From positions 62,001 to 126,000 of the forward strand of contig MCGT01000008.1 of NCBI GenBank assembly GCA_002104935.1: a DNA stretch of 64,000 nucleotides, given 5' to 3'. The stretch comes from Hesseltinella vesiculosa (lineage: Eukaryota; Mucoromycota; Mucoromycetes; Mucorales; Cunninghamellaceae). Below, piece by piece: positions 32,459 through 45,502 of the stretch. The notes under the pieces were generated by a model, which was not told the DNA's origin, did not search any database, and saw only the letters and a list, made by a program, of their open reading frames with translations. The position numbers and the translations under genes were made by a program. Numbering within the stretch: position 1 is the first letter of the stretch; each line of letters begins with the position of its first letter.

Positions 32459-35400
32459 CTAGCGACGTTCCTTGACAAACACCACAAGCCAGATAAAAGC
32501 AAACACGATAAAGAACAGGAACATGGAGGACAAGCGGATCACATCGGGCCAGTAATTCTTGGCGTTGAACCCAAACGTTGACAAGATGGTAGCCCCAGGC
32601 ACCTGTCGAATGAAGAAAAGAAAAAAATGAGCACTAACCTTACTTTGTCGTTCTTCTTTTTCCTTACATCAATGTTGAGGCCATAGCGCTCTTCCACCAG
32701 CTGCAGATAGAGCATTTCATTGACCAGCATGGCTTCCAGCGCGTAGTTGAAAAAGGAAAGATATTTCAGCCAACCAAAGTAGGGGGACATCGTATCTGGC
32801 AAGTTATATAAAAAAAAAAATGAGATCATGGCCAAGCGGAGCTTTTCAATGGACGCCTACCTTTGTTGAGAAGCAAGCCAGCAAACAGCATGGAGAAGAG
32901 GATGACCATGCAGCTGATCAGGTTGGCCAGCGACAGGTTGTGGAATACCACGCCGATGGCGAGACACAGGGCAGCCGCCGTCAAGTTGAACAGGACCAAG
33001 ACGAGCAAGAACTTGAGGAACTCTGGTACGCCTTCGACCAACCCCACCATGTAGTAAGAGATCAGCCCCATCATCAATGGTGGCACCACACGCAGAGGGA
33101 TGATGTCAAACAGCACCTTGGACAAAAAGTAGGTAAAGGGCGAGTAGTAGCCATTGGCACGTTCGCGCACAAACAAGATCCGCTCGCTGGAGAACACCTG
33201 CAGCGATGTCAAACACATAAAACCAAGCAATGCTTCGTAAAAGAAGAAGAGACCCATCCGATTCTGGAAGCCGGCAATGGTGTTGGACACTTGGTAAAAC
33301 AGCCCCCCACACACCACTAAAAAAAAAAGAAAAAAAAAGAGGGGGTGAGTGTTCTCGTGTCGTCAGCATTTCTTGCGAACTTACAGGCAAGGATAACAGC
33401 GATGGCATAATGGGTAAACATGAGCATGGGATTGCGGTACAGATTCTTAAAGGTACGGTCGGCTAAGATGCGGAACTGGGTCCACCAGCCAGGACGTTCG
33501 TGGGTGGTGACCACCAGATCAGCCGAGCTTTCGTCGGAGGAGGAGTTCGCGGCAGCAGAACTGGTGACGAGGCGCTCGATATGGTCGCGGATGGTCGAGG
33601 CAACGGCGCTTTGCTCATAGGCTTCTATGAGCCGGTGCAGGTGGTAGGAAATGCCGCGCTCGTCCGTAGAGGTCACAGAGCTCTCAACGACAACAGCAGT
33701 TTCAGAGGCTGACTGAGGAGGCTGCGGCAGGTCCAGGGAGCCTTGGCGACCGGCAGTCGGTGCAGATCGAGCTGACGATGGTTCGGATGCCCATTGCTCG
33801 CTGGTATTTTCGAGGCCGTCATCATAGCGATAGTTCATGAGTCGCTGGCGGGAGGAAGACTGGGTGTCGAGCACGGGATGGACGACGTCTTCGGTCTGGA
33901 TGGTTTGTGGCCGAGGCGAGATGGGCTGCATGGTCAGATCGACGAGGAAATCGGCAATGTTGAACCCTGGAGGACAAGGGTAGCCGATGGTGCGGAAGTA
34001 GCCTTGGGCATGCGATTGAGGGCCGGAGTAGATGAGGCGGCCCTTGGCGAGCAGGACCAACTGATCAAACAGGGTCACGATGTTGGAGCGGGGCTGGTGG
34101 ATGGTGAAGACGATGGTGCGGTTGTATTCGCGTGCGAGGGTGACGAGTGATTCCACAACGTTGTAAGCGTTGTAGGCATCCAGGCCGCTGGTCGGTTCGT
34201 CCAAAAACAAGATGGAGGGGGAGGTAACGAGTTCACAGGCGATGGACACACGGCGGCGCTCGCCGCCACTGATGGAGCGATGGCCCGGCTGGCCAATTTT
34301 TGAGTCTTTGATGCCGTCGATGCCAAGCTCTTGCATGACTTCCATGACCCGGAATTTCTTGGCTTCGACGCTCATGCTTCTTGGCAGGCGCAGCAGGGCA
34401 GAGTACAGAATGGTTTCGTAGACGGTCAGGGTGGGGATCATGGTGTCTTCTTGGTCGACATAGCCAATCAGGTGCTTGTACTGGCGGGAGGGGATTTTCT
34501 GGCCGTTGACAAGCACTTGGCCCGACACGGTGCCAGACTTTGTGCGGTGGGCCAGGATGTCGAGCAGGGTGGTTTTCCCAGCGCCAGAAGGTCCCATGAT
34601 GGCCATGACTTCGCCAGGTCGGACCAGGCCGGTGGCATTGTCCAGGATGGTGCGGGAGCCGACTTGGTAGCCAACGTGGTCAAAGATGAGGCTGGTCGGG
34701 GTATGTTCAGCCATGAGTTTGCCGGCTTCGTCGTCGGCTAATTGGATATATTGGCCACCGCTGGACTTCTTGGCAAAGTACCATACTACGCATCCTACCA
34801 ACATCAGGAACACTGCCACGCCCACCATGCCGCTCACAATCATTGTCCAATTGATTGGCCGGTCGGGTCGCTGTGGGTGAAAAAAAGTGCCATTTTAGTT
34901 TTTCCCGAGACCTGCTTATTGTCTCATACCTCGAAACCAGGCACCATTGTGTAATGCAGGCATTCACCGGAATTACAGTCCAAAAAGATGGAATCGTCGC
35001 CAAAGATGGCAGAAATAAGATCGTCCATGGCAGGTTCTACAAAAAAAAAAAATCAGCGACGGGATGTCTGGATGCTCGAGCCGAGTTTACCTGAGAAGGA
35101 GCATTTGGGACCCACACAATTAAAGCTAGCAGGGCCTTTGATTTCGTCTTTGAGCATGTCCGTCAGATCTAACATTGGAGAAAAAGGTAAGAGATAGCCA
35201 AATTTTTTTTATCGTGACGCCTACCAATCGAGCCATCCTTGCCGCACAAGAATTCGTCCTTGATACATCGGCAATTGATATTTTTGCACTGATATTTTGT
35301 CACGTTGCGATCGTAGCCATGCTCTAATAATAAAAGGGTCCAGTCAACCACACCAAATGTTCACACTCTAGAATTATTTCGTACCTTGATGAAAATCACA

Positions 35401-36258
35401 AGTATCTAGATGGCAGTAAAAGGATTCAATTTCGTCCACCCAGACTATTAAAAAAAAAGGGGGTAAGCCCTTATGCATAATAAACACTCCTTTGAGTAAC
35501 GTTATGTCTACTTGCATTGGAAATCGCAGGTGGTATCTTTCTTATTGCAGGAAAACGTCACTTGAGGGATTTGGTCTTTGAGCTGTTCGATGATCTTGCG
35601 ATCTAAAAATGGGCGGTGAGACAACGCTGCCTCGTTCAAAAAAAAAAAAAGCATACTTGTTACATTGCACATTTGATGGTTTTCAAAAACCGTCAAACCA
35701 CCGCGATAGCATGTTCCATTTTGTCCTGTTGGTACCAAAGAGTCACAAACGGAATCCTGGGTGCACACTGAAACAAATCATGTGAGCTTGCTGTGCTTCC
35801 CGAAGGCCCAACTTTTTTTTACCATTGCAGTTGATGCCTTCCCAACCATTTGGACAATCACACTTGTCGTTTTCTCGTGGATATCTATTGCGCCCATCGG
35901 CCAGACCGCCACATACTACACGAAACAAAAAAGGGTGACGGCATGGTGAGAACAGAAAAAAAGGCGATGGCGACTTACAAGGCTGGCGACAATCATCGCC
36001 ACCAAAGCCAGGAGGACAACTACATTTGCCATTGTACTCGCTGCAGTTGGCAAAGTGAAGACACTCGAACCCAGGAAGCATACAGTTGAAGCAGGGTGGG
36101 CAATCCTTGTCACCTCCAAAGGATGGGAGATAACTTGGCATGAAGCTTGGCGCCAACGCAAAGGACGGATCAAGAGCTGCCAGCCCCGGTTCCAGAGCAT
36201 TGGTAGGTGCTGCCCAATAAACTAGATATATTACAAGAAACACAAGAGAATGGACCAT
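32459..36258 (-). CDS. ADP1: ABC transporter of the ABCG type with Cys-rich ectodomain, Adp1-like
   Basis: Twelve exons: 35979-36258, 35823-35915, 35657-35767, 35516-35602, 35385-35444, 35225-35323, 35091-35168, 34930-35036, 33385-34870, 32861-33316, 32668-32795 and 32459-32602; 1042 aa, close to yeast Adp1. A signal peptide is followed by an EGF-like Cys-rich lumenal region. One helix (about 313-335) precedes the nucleotide-binding domain: Walker [10 protein letters not shown] near 398, signature [13 protein letters not shown], Walker [14 protein letters not shown]. The C-terminal membrane domain has about six helices. Substrate unknown. Intron 4 (35445-35515) is GC-AG; only that donor gives the [12 protein letters not shown] reading. 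Confidence 0.94.
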
Positions 36259-36986
36259 TCCCAATTGTCCAACACACTGAAAAGCGAGTTCAAAAGAGAA
36301 AAGAGAAAAAAAAGAATACGCATTCCTGTTTTTTTTCTGTTTGTGCGACTTTTTTCCCTTTTTGCATTCACCAATCAGGGTGTTTCACTGCCAGCGAAGA
36401 GCAAGAGCCTGCTGATCCTCCATGGCAACCACGCTCATCACCGAGAGTAGGTTGTATCATTTGTTTTCAAATCTAGCGTACAGTGAAACGATGGCAGAGA
36501 GTCCCATGTGCAAGATCCTCGGTTTTTTTTTTTAAAACCGTTTCTGCCTCAAACATAGTGGCAACGTAACGCTAGCAACCGACTGTCTTTTGCCAGCGCA
36601 AAAGGAACATCCTTATTTTTTTTAACAAACGCCAAGGGAGCGCATAAATGGAAAAGGAGCGTGATGGCTGGGATGTCAATGCGCTGCGCCAGTGGCTCAC
36701 ACTTCAGGAACGATAAGATCAAACGGAACCTTTTCATCGCATGCTCCAATCCAGTGCCCCCACTTAATCCGTAGGAAGAAGATAATGAAAAAATGACGTC
36801 CCACTTTTTTGCTTGCAGTCCCTATTGGTTCCAGTGCCGTCACAATCGATGACTCCGCCTTTGATTGGTCATCACCTGATGCTGGCATTCATCTTTTTCT
36901 TTCATTCCATCGTTTTCTATCTCTTCTTTTTTTTCACTTTTTGATATCCATATCCCCAACTCTCTATTCACTATCCTTTTTTCAAT
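36259..36986. other. Divergent intergenic region ADP1 / DRE2
   Basis: 728 bases between starts. It contains a CCAAT-type motif near 36371 (ACCAATCAGG) and a pyrimidine-rich stretch before DRE2. No gene with recognisable features seen. Confidence 0.5.
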
Positions 36987-38050
36987 ATGGTTTTGCTTAA
37001 ACACCAAGTGGGCGACAAGATCTTATATGTTGCTCCTGCGACTGTGAACCAGCAAGAACTCTTACAATCAAAAGAATCCAGCCAGGCTCAGGTGGGCGAT
37101 CAAGGTGTGGTTGCCTTTGAAGTCTTGGATCGAGTGGCCGATGGTAAAAAAAAAAAAAAAAAAACATTGGTGTGCTGTGCCGTCAAACTCATTATTACCC
37201 ATTCTTCCTCTTCCTAGCGCCTCTGACGAAATCGAGCTTCCAGGCCATCTATTCCAACAGCTTTCAACCTACGATTTCAACACATACCACAGACATGATC
37301 TCACGATTCCTGGGCAGCCTTGCCTCGGGTGGACGCTTGGAACTGTGCGAACCAGTGTTGATTGCAGATCTGAGCAATTCCGTATCGCCACTGCATCGCA
37401 AGCAAGATGATCTGGTATCGATGCTCAAGCTCGCCGGGTTTGTCAATGTGCAGGCCACCACCACCCCCATTACCGACGACACACTGCAGGCCATGTTCCA
37501 GCTGTGGGGTGGCAACGCTAACCGAGTGGACCAAGGTGTCAAACGTCTCTCCGGCAAGTTTGGCCTGACACACATCCAAGCCGAGAAACCAAAGTACGAG
37601 GTCGGTCAAAAGATGATGCTCAACTTTGGCAAGAAAAAGACCACGGCCGAAAAGAAAAAGGTATGGACGATTGCCAATGACGACGACATGGAGGACGACG
37701 ACATGCTACTGGATGAAGAAGACAAGGCCAAGCCTTCCAAGGAATCGCTGGTACGTCCGGATGACTGTGAAATGGAAGGAGGCCGTCGCAAGGCTTGCAA
37801 GAACTGTACCTGTGGACGGGCCGAGGGCGAAGCTGCGGGCGTTGTATCACTTGATCTGACCGACGATCTGCCTGAGCAAGAGGACGAGGTCATCGAGGTC
37901 GACCCCACTCCCAAAAAAGTCGGTGGCTGTGGCAGCTGTGCTTTGGGGGATGCTTTCCGATGCTCAACGTGTCCTTACCTTGGTATGCCTGCCTTTAACG
38001 AAGGTGAAAAGGTTGTGCTTGGTGGTATGTTTGGTCAAGACGATATCTAA
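36987..38050 (+). CDS. DRE2: Cytosolic Fe-S assembly factor DRE2 (anamorsin)
   Basis: Exons 36987-37143 and 37218-38050 give 329 aa. The N-terminal half is a methyltransferase-like fold ([22 protein letters not shown]). A Lys/Asp-rich linker follows. Two iron-sulfur motifs close the protein: a 2Fe-2S-type CX8CX2CXC ([16 protein letters not shown]) and a CX2CX7CX2C ([15 protein letters not shown]) followed by PYLGMPAF. Dre2 passes electrons from Tah18 in cytosolic Fe-S cluster assembly. The single intron starts GT followed by about 20 A. AATAAA at 38061-38066. Confidence 0.97.
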
Positions 38051-38305
38051 GCAAAATTGAAATAAACAGGGAAAATCATTTTTGCCTCTTTTCGCACGCA
38101 CCTGTCCAATAAAAAATCAAGTGTAAGCGGAATTGTTTCTATTGAGCATCCGCACATGTCAACAGTTTTTTTTTTTGTTTTTTTTTTTTTGCTAGCAGTT
38201 GGTTTTTTCTTACTCCTATTTTCTTTCTTTTTATAAATCATTCTGTATCCTTCTTTCTTCCTCTTTTATCCTTTTTCATATCTGCTGTCAAGCATAAACT
38301 GAAGC

Positions 38306-39486
38306 ATGTTTAGATCTGTGTCAAGAAAGTCCCTGATGACCTTGGGTGTGGCAAAAACAAACAAACAAGCAACAAGGGTCTTATGGTTAAGCCTCCCTCA
38401 CACCCGAGCCTATTCTTCCCCTCCCATGGAACCTGCTGCAGATGGCTCCGTGCAACGTAAGCAGAGGTGACACAAAAGTGTGGAATGGCACAGCAACTTC
38501 TTTTTTTCAGGCCGAAGTAAAGTCACCATCAAATCGCTGAACCGTATGTATAAGCACGGTGAACCTATTTCTATGATGACTGCCCAAGACTATCCTTCTG
38601 GTTTGATGGTCGATCGTTCAGGCGTGGATATGTGTTTGGTGGGCGACTCCTTAGCCATGGTCACCTTGGGCTATGACTCGACCAACCCTTTGACAGTGGA
38701 CGTAAGCTGAAGGCTTGCCCCCCAACCAACCAAAAAAGGCTAATGGCCCCTTTTTTTCTTACCCCACAGGAAATGCTGCATCACTGTCGAGCAGTCGCTC
38801 GAGGATGTAAATCCAGTTTCTTGGTGGTGGACTTGCCTTATGGTAGTTATGAAAGCGGCCCTGAAGATGCTGTGCGCACGTCACTGCGCTTCATGAAAGA
38901 AGGCCACTGTGAGGCCGTCAAGCTTGAAGGAGGCAAGGAAATGGCCGAGACCATCCGTCGTATCACGTCGGTGGGTATCCCCGTGGTGGCCCATATTGGC
39001 TTGACTCCCCAACGCCAATCTGCCCTTGGCGGTTTCCGTGTACAAGGCAAGACCAGCAAGCAAGCCCAGCTGCTGATCGAAGACGCCATGGCCGTGCAAG
39101 ACGCCGGCGCCTTTATGATGGTTCTGGAAGCCATGCCCGAGGAAGTCGCCCAGGTCATCACCAAACAGCTCAGCATCCCCACCATTGGCATTGGGGCCGG
39201 TGTCCACTGCTCTGGCCAAGTGCTTGTCTACAATGACGCCATGGGCATCTTTGACCGCTTTGTGCCCAAATTCACCAAGCAATACGCCAACCTCAATGAG
39301 ATCATGACCAACGCCCTCAAGGAATTCCATCTCGACGTCAAGAGCAAACAGTTCCCTGCCAAGCAACACACTTACCCAATCGATCCCGCCCAACTGGCCA
39401 AATTCTACCAAGCTGTCGGCTATCAACCTGCTCAAGACCAGCCTACAGCCCCTGAAAACAAGGTCGTTGGTGAAAACCAGCCCTAA
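38306..39486 (+). CDS. ECM31: 3-methyl-2-oxobutanoate hydroxymethyltransferase (pantothenate synthesis)
   Basis: Exons 38306-38456, 38511-38701 and 38770-39486 give 352 aa. The N-terminus is basic and Ser/Thr-rich without acids ([13 protein letters not shown]), fitting a mitochondrial presequence. The TIM-barrel enzyme core shows [53 protein letters not shown] and IGIGAG. It makes ketopantoate from ketoisovalerate, on the route to pantothenate and coenzyme A. LEU5, elsewhere in this window, is involved in mitochondrial CoA accumulation, but the two are 34 kb apart. Confidence 0.97.
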
Positions 39487-40244
39487 GCCGTCTTCCTCCC
39501 TTTCTATACTGTGATACACCTGTTCTTTTTTAATAGATTCCCCTCCTTCGCCAAGGTTTTTTTTTTAAAAAAAAAAATAAAATAGATCTCCTGTGCGACC
39601 CTATTTGAACCTTTATCCTTGACTCTGTGCACAGCTTTCCTCTCTTTCCCTCCTTTTGCGATCTGGTCAGAGTCCTCATCATTCTACTTTTTCTTTTTTT
39701 AATGCCAGCGTCGCACAGCTTTGTTGTGACCCATCCATCAAAGGACTGTCCCTTTGGCAGCACAATGCCCAAGGGACTTGTGATTTTAGTCACGGCCATC
39801 ATTCATTATCTTTTACTTTTAGGTAACATTTTGAGGCGAAACAGTCGAGGTTAGACGTTGGAGGACCTTCGAATGACTTTTGGTCCATGGCCAGGGGAGT
39901 CCCCTTTGCCTCTTCAAAAAAAAAAAAAAAAGAAAATGATATAAACCATTTTCGAATGTTCAGATCCATGCGACATTTTTCATGGGAGAACGTATGAAAC
40001 AGCTGGATACTGAAAAAATCACGTTGATCAGCAAAGGTTGCCCAGCCAACTCTTTTGCTTCTCTCGTTTTGAAAAAAAAAATGGTGGCGTCGACGGAGAA
40101 TGAAAACAGGCCCTATTTATTTTTTTTTTTTTTCCTCGGACTTGCTCTCGACTTCCAACCATCGAACCTATACCAAACGTGGCCCCCTCATCCTTTTTTT
40201 ATTATAACCATTCTTTGATTTTGCTATTATTTCATCAGCCGGTC
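39487..40244. other. Intergenic region ECM31 / IF-3 with repeat fragment
   Basis: 758 bases. A minus-strand copy of the dispersed repeat lies at about 39955-40095. The rest is A/T-run-rich; no gene seen. Confidence 0.55.
39955..40095 (-). repeat. Dispersed repeat fragment (arm family of 27.4 kb element)
   Basis: On the minus strand it reads GTTGGCTGGGC, ACCTT, then TGATTTTTTCAGT in the same order and spacing as the inverted-repeat arms near 27.4 and 28.0 kb. Diverged and lacking the outer end. Confidence 0.6.
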
Positions 40245-40973
40245 ATGTCTGTACTTTCATTTCGATCGTCCTGCCACTGTTTGGTGCGTCAGATCGCCAA
40301 ATCAACACATCTGCAAGCACCCATGTCAACCATGTCAACCATGTCATCAAGATGGGTGGCGGCTCGGCCACCGGCTCACCGATGGCTGAGTCGCTCCGAA
40401 GCAAGCCCATTGTGCTATATCAACGTGCGTCGTTATGCTGCTCCAATGGCTGGTGCGGGCGGGAAAAAGCCAACCGTGCAACGACAACGACGTGACGAGG
40501 AAATCACCAGCAAGTACGTCAACTATGTCGACAATGAGGGTCAGCTACATGAACGGCAATTGCTCGATCGAGTGCTGTCCTCATTTGATCGGTCATTGTA
40601 CTTTTTGGTCGAGGTCAATGCGTCGGCCAAGCCGCCCGTGTGTCGCCTGTTTGACAAGAAGCATCTGTTTGAAAAACAAAAGGCCAGCAAGAAGAAACCA
40701 AAGCAAGTGGAGCACATCACCAAAGAAGTGACGTTTGGCTGGAATGTCAGCGAGCATGACATGGGCCATAAACTGAACAAAGCCGTCCAATTCCTGGACA
40801 AGGGCAACCGGGTCAAGATCGAGATCAAGCACAAAAAAGGGCAACAGCGTCTGGACAAAGTCAGCCAGGAGGAAGTGATTGCGCAAGTCAAGGACTATCT
40901 GCAAGATTTCAAGCTGACCAAAGGACCCGAGATCAAAGGCAACATTTGCGTCTTTCAATTCGAGAACCAATAA
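40245..40973 (+). CDS. Mitochondrial translation initiation factor IF-3
   Basis: Single exon, 242 aa. The first ~65 residues are basic and Ser/Thr/Arg-rich, consistent with import into mitochondria. The IF-3 N-domain contains ITSKYVNYVDNEGQ and the linker KPPVCRLFDKKHLFEKQK. The C-domain contains KEVTFGWNVSEHDMGHKLNKA and FLDKGNRVKIEI, matching the conserved KEI...DL..K...FL..G..V pattern. IF-3 helps mitoribosomal start-codon selection. An upstream in-frame ATG at 40179 is possible; the 40245 start gives a normal presequence. Confidence 0.9.
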   Translation: MSVLSFRSSCHCLVRQIAKSTHLQAPMSTMSTMSSRWVAARPPAHRWLSRSEASPLCYINVRRYAAPMAGAGGKKPTVQRQRRDEEITSKYVNYVDNEGQLHERQLLDRVLSSFDRSLYFLVEVNASAKPPVCRLFDKKHLFEKQKASKKKPKQVEHITKEVTFGWNVSEHDMGHKLNKAVQFLDKGNRVKIEIKHKKGQQRLDKVSQEEVIAQVKDYLQDFKLTKGPEIKGNICVFQFENQ

Positions 40974-41099
40974 ACAGAAAGAATACAAGCGGAAAGATCT
41001 GGGCGGCAAGCTCGGGTGTCAAAAAAAGGCATGAAAAGAGCGATGCATATTTTTTTGGAACCTTCAGTTTTTCTTTTTTTCTTTTTTGTTGAAAGCTTC

Positions 41100-44000
41100 A
41101 TGTCGGAAACTGATAACCCGTTTATTATATCCATTGATCAGGTCGGCTACATGGTAATGCTGCTGAAGGTCTTAACGTCATTGTCCATCACGTTTGCCGG
41201 CATTGTCTTTATCACCCACTTCTTTTTTTGGTACTTTCTCAGAGCTGAAAGTAATCGCGTGACGCTGCGATTGATCGTCTTTGCTGTGACCATTAGCATT
41301 ATTCGTGGTCTCTTTCGCTTTGTGCTCATCAGCATTGCACACACCACGCTTGCTTGCCGAGTTGGCTTCTTCTTTGTCAGCGTCTTTGACATCATTTCTC
41401 CAGCCTGTCTGTCTATGGTCGGCGTCCACACTGTCATCGTTTTGATCTTGAAGGCTCAAAATCCTAGGCGATTGGAAATCTATTACTACATTGCCATGTT
41501 TGCCTATACCGTTCCTCCAGTCATTGTCATTACCACCCTGATCCGTACCTCCTATGGCGAATCACTACAGATGCACTGCTGGTAGGAAGAGGGAAAAAAA
41601 AAATAGTAAAACCTGTGGTCAAGCTCACAGTTTGTAGGGCATCGATCTATCTGACAAAAAAATCATACCAGCAAGCCGAATGGGTAAAAATCACCCTTGA
41701 TCCCATTTTACAATGGCTGATCCATATTTTTTTTTTTTGAAAAGCTTGCGTTGTCCGTGCTCAATCTTGTGCCTGTCATCGTTGCTTTTATTTGCATGGT
41801 GACGCTGCTGGTGCGGTATTTTATGGAACGAAACAACTTTGTTGCCACTGCCGTTCAATATGCACCCAACATCAACAACCACGTCCGACCTATTGCCAGC
41901 GCTGTCTTTCTCCGCGTCGATCCTGTCAAACAATTCCGTCTCGTCGTCATCCGCTCGGCCCTTTATACCTTTGGTAAGCTGGCCGCTCTCCTTCACATTT
42001 CACTGACGTTTATAACCTTGCTAGTGGCTGTTATTTGTAAGATCTGGCTGCCGGTCCACAGTAAGCATTCAACGCGTTGCTTCCGACAAACCACTCACCT
42101 CTTTTCTAGTTTTCATGGCGTTGGCTGGCTCCCACTTTGTATTTCAGTTCTTTGCTTTCACTTCTTGCATGAATTCCTGCCAAGGTAAGAACAAACATCA
42201 AATGACACGCCGACTGATTTGTCTCGTTCATAGGCATGTTCATGTCCTTGTTGTATTTCTCGGATCCGATGGTATGGGGCGCCATTGACTATTTTCTCAA
42301 GTTCCTGCGGCGTGTGTATGTAGACGAATACAAACCGTTCTATCTCCTCGACGACCACCACCACCAACGACCGTCGTACTATCCCCCTGATCAGGGTGAA
42401 GATGGCCAGGCCGGACGTGAATTCATCCGGCTCCAGTCTCCTTGGTACAGTCTCCATGACACCCTGACGCATACCGGCTATTACCAAGAGTCGATCGACC
42501 AAAGTCCGCGCTCACCCTCCTGGATCAAACGCACCTCCCGCCAGTTCAAACGTCGCTTCTCGCAATCCCACCGCACCCCGCAGTCCCACCGCACCGTCAA
42601 CCCCTATGCCTGCCCGGCCCTGGCCAAGTTCATGCACTTTTTCTTGACCCGGATCTGCCGCCTGCAGCCAACCCGGTCCGACGTCAACCGGTCCGATAGC
42701 CACTCCACCATGTCCTTTGTGCTGTACGACGAAATGCGGCTGCGTCCGTCTTCGCGTTTTGAATCACAAACGTCCTGGTTCAATGCCATCGATTTTGCGT
42801 CCATGAAACCCACCAAACACACCCTGGGTCTCCCGCCCAGCCCACAGCCACCCGAGGACGAGGACGACTCAGTGCACCCATTCGCCTCGCCATCGGTGGT
42901 CCTGACACCCTCCGACGCGCTCCAGCGACCGCCCTTGGCCCTGATCCACCCCCACACCCCATACCGGCCCGGCATCCACCGCTCCACCACCAAGAGCAGG
43001 AAACGTAGCTCCTGTGCCTCGCCCACCACCGACAACCAGGACCCGCACTTTCTCATGCTACCCCATCACCATGCGCAGCCCAACATCCATCAGGAGCAGC
43101 TGCTGCCCGGCACTGAGCGGCCCCCGTCGCCGTCGTTCCTGCCCCGCGTCAACACCTACCTGTCCTTTGCCAAACGCAAACTGTCCATCATCGATGCAAC
43201 CAAATCACCGTCGCCACCCGTGTCCATCATGTCCAACCACTCGCCCGACATGGCACCGCCCGAACGTCGGCGCCACAACAGCATCCGCATCGCCACCCCG
43301 ACGCCACCCATCATCCGGCCGGGCAAACGCCGAGCAAGCCTGTCCACATCGCCGCTCAGCCGCATGTCCATGCGCAAGGGCTCGCAGATCTCGGTGCACT
43401 CGGACCTGCTGCTGCCGCCCGCTGTTTCCTTGACGTCCTCGCCCGACCCCGACGAGCCCCGGCCCTCCACCACGTCGCCCAGCAGCCTGTCGGCTAGAAT
43501 GAAGAGGAAGACCAAGAAGATGAAGAAGAAGAAGCGCCAAGGCGATTCCCTGTTCAGCGCCTCCATCTTTTTTTCGTCCAATCACACCTCACTAGCATCG
43601 ACCTCGGCCGCCGGCTCGACCACCTCTACCGCGCCTCTGTCGTCCGCCTCGTCGTCGCCTACGTCGTCGCCAACGTCGTCCATGCGATCACTCAACTCCA
43701 GCCGCCGATCGACCGACCCGATCCTGTTCTCTCAGACCAGCAAGGAGCTGCTGCGCCGGAACGACACCAGCGGCTACCGGGCCCTACCCTTGCCGCCGTT
43801 CATGGATCGCTGCCGAGGCGCACTCCCAACCTTGGTGTTCCATCCCATGCTGCCGCCGCCCAGCCAGACCGACGCCACCGTGCCCGACCACCTGCGACAC
43901 CGCAAGCGCAATGTGAAGACACGATCGCTGATTTTACTGATGGATCCTGGCTCGACCATTGACGACAATGTCGATATGGTGACGATGAAACCCACCGACA

Positions 44001-44293
44001 GCTCGCACACCAACGCACCCCTCACCCACGAAGGCCGCCTGCTACTGATGGACTTGGATCCCGACCTCAGCGTGGACAGACCGCTGAGCGAGCTGTCTGC
44101 CGACAGCCTGTGCTTGGGCCTGACCATGGTCGTGCACATCGAAAACAGCTGGTCCCCCGAATGCCTGGTCGCGCTCCTGTGTCCCAACGCCACCCGGTCG
44201 CCACCGCCCACCATCAGTGCCAAACGACTCTTTGTTGCCATGTCCAAATGGGACAAGGAGTATGCTGGCTCCCGATGGTTTGTCCCCGAATAA
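41100..44293 (+). CDS. Seven-helix receptor-like protein with very long cytoplasmic tail
   Basis: Exons 41100-41581, 41638-41683, 41745-41973, 42025-42060, 42110-42184 and 42234-44293 give 975 aa. Seven hydrophobic helices fall at about 17-46, 58-80, 92-120, 132-152, 178-204, 242-265 and 268-300. The text resembles fungal cAMP/Git3-like receptors (NPFIISIDQVGYMV start, YFSDPMVWGAI after helix 7). The remaining ~675 residues form a Ser/Pro/Thr-rich, basic tail with a KRKTKKMKKKKR cluster and a short ordered-looking end (AKRLFVAMSKWDKEYAG). Ligand and partner are unknown; coupling to a G protein is inference. The last exon is GC-rich and C-biased compared with exons 1-5. Confidence 0.82.
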
Positions 44294-45502
44294 GCTGGTC
44301 TGCCAAGAGATAAAAACATAATCCCCCGAACCACCGAGGCTCTACATAAAAGCAACAACACATCACCTCTTTTTTTTTCCTATCACTCTATTTTGTATCA
44401 TATACTTTTTTTTATTATACTATTTTATTTATTAAATCCCACTTGTCAATAATGTGACGCTGCCCAGACGTCAAGATAGAGAATTTCCTTTATTTTCTGG
44501 GTGTTCGTTCCGTCTGCGATCTATGAGTGAACCGCTTTTTTTTTTTTTTTTTTTTTGCTGCTGTTGCTGACATTGAGGGTCGGACACAAACAAGTAAAAA
44601 AAAGCAGCAGCAGCGAAAGCATTGATATTGAACATCGTTAAAAAAAGTCAAACGGTGGTCAGTCACGTGACATAAATCTTCAACACAAGAATTTTTTTGC
44701 ATTGTCATTGCTTGCTGTTAAAAAAGGTTCGTCCATCGTCAGCTGAAAGCTGCCTATTGGGGATCTCTCCCCAAAAAGAATAAAAAAACTCTACAGACAC
44801 CTTTTTTGTTATAGCAGAATGCGATTGGTGTCTCCCAAAAGTGGAAGGGTGAGGCAGCTCCCTTTTCGTTTGGTTTGTGAGATGGGAAAAAAAAAAAAGG
44901 TTTTTGCAGGGAGAGGGAGCATAAAATGATGTCATTGGTTCGCAAGCAACACACTAGAAATGAATGGGACCCGTTTTTTAGCAGCGCATTTATTTTTGCA
45001 CTTGAAAATCAGGTCGCTTTGTGCTCATCCCTTTTGATCCCCCCCCCCAAAAAAAAAAAAAAGAACCAATCCAATGCATGAACCTGTATCATCATAAAAA
45101 GAAAAAAAAGATAACGAAAGCTGCCTCTTTCGAATGGATAGGAAATAAAGAATCGTTCATCCTATTTTTTTTATTTAAAGGATGTGAGGTAAAATGAAAA
45201 AAGAGAGGGTGTGTGCTGTGGTATGAGGCATTTTAAGAATGGATATGATTGGTCAATGGAGTGAAAGGGTATCATCAAAAGAGAGTTTTTTTTGGGGGGG
45301 GTGGTTTTTTTACAACTTAGGAGAAAAGCATTTTGGATGAGGTTCGTGTCAAAGGGTCAAAACGGGGAATAATCACATATGAACAATGGGCACAAAAAGT
45401 GCAAAGCGAACATGTGATGGATAAAAAAAAAAAAAGAGAGTGGAGCAAGTCATAGAGGTGGAAAATGGCGGATAGGAAAAGAAGCCGAGGCGCTGGTTTG
45501 GG
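44294..45502. other. Convergent intergenic region, no gene seen
   Basis: 1.2 kb between converging stop codons, with many A, T, C and G runs (for example around 44536-44556 and 45041-45062). No supported coding or RNA gene. Confidence 0.55.
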
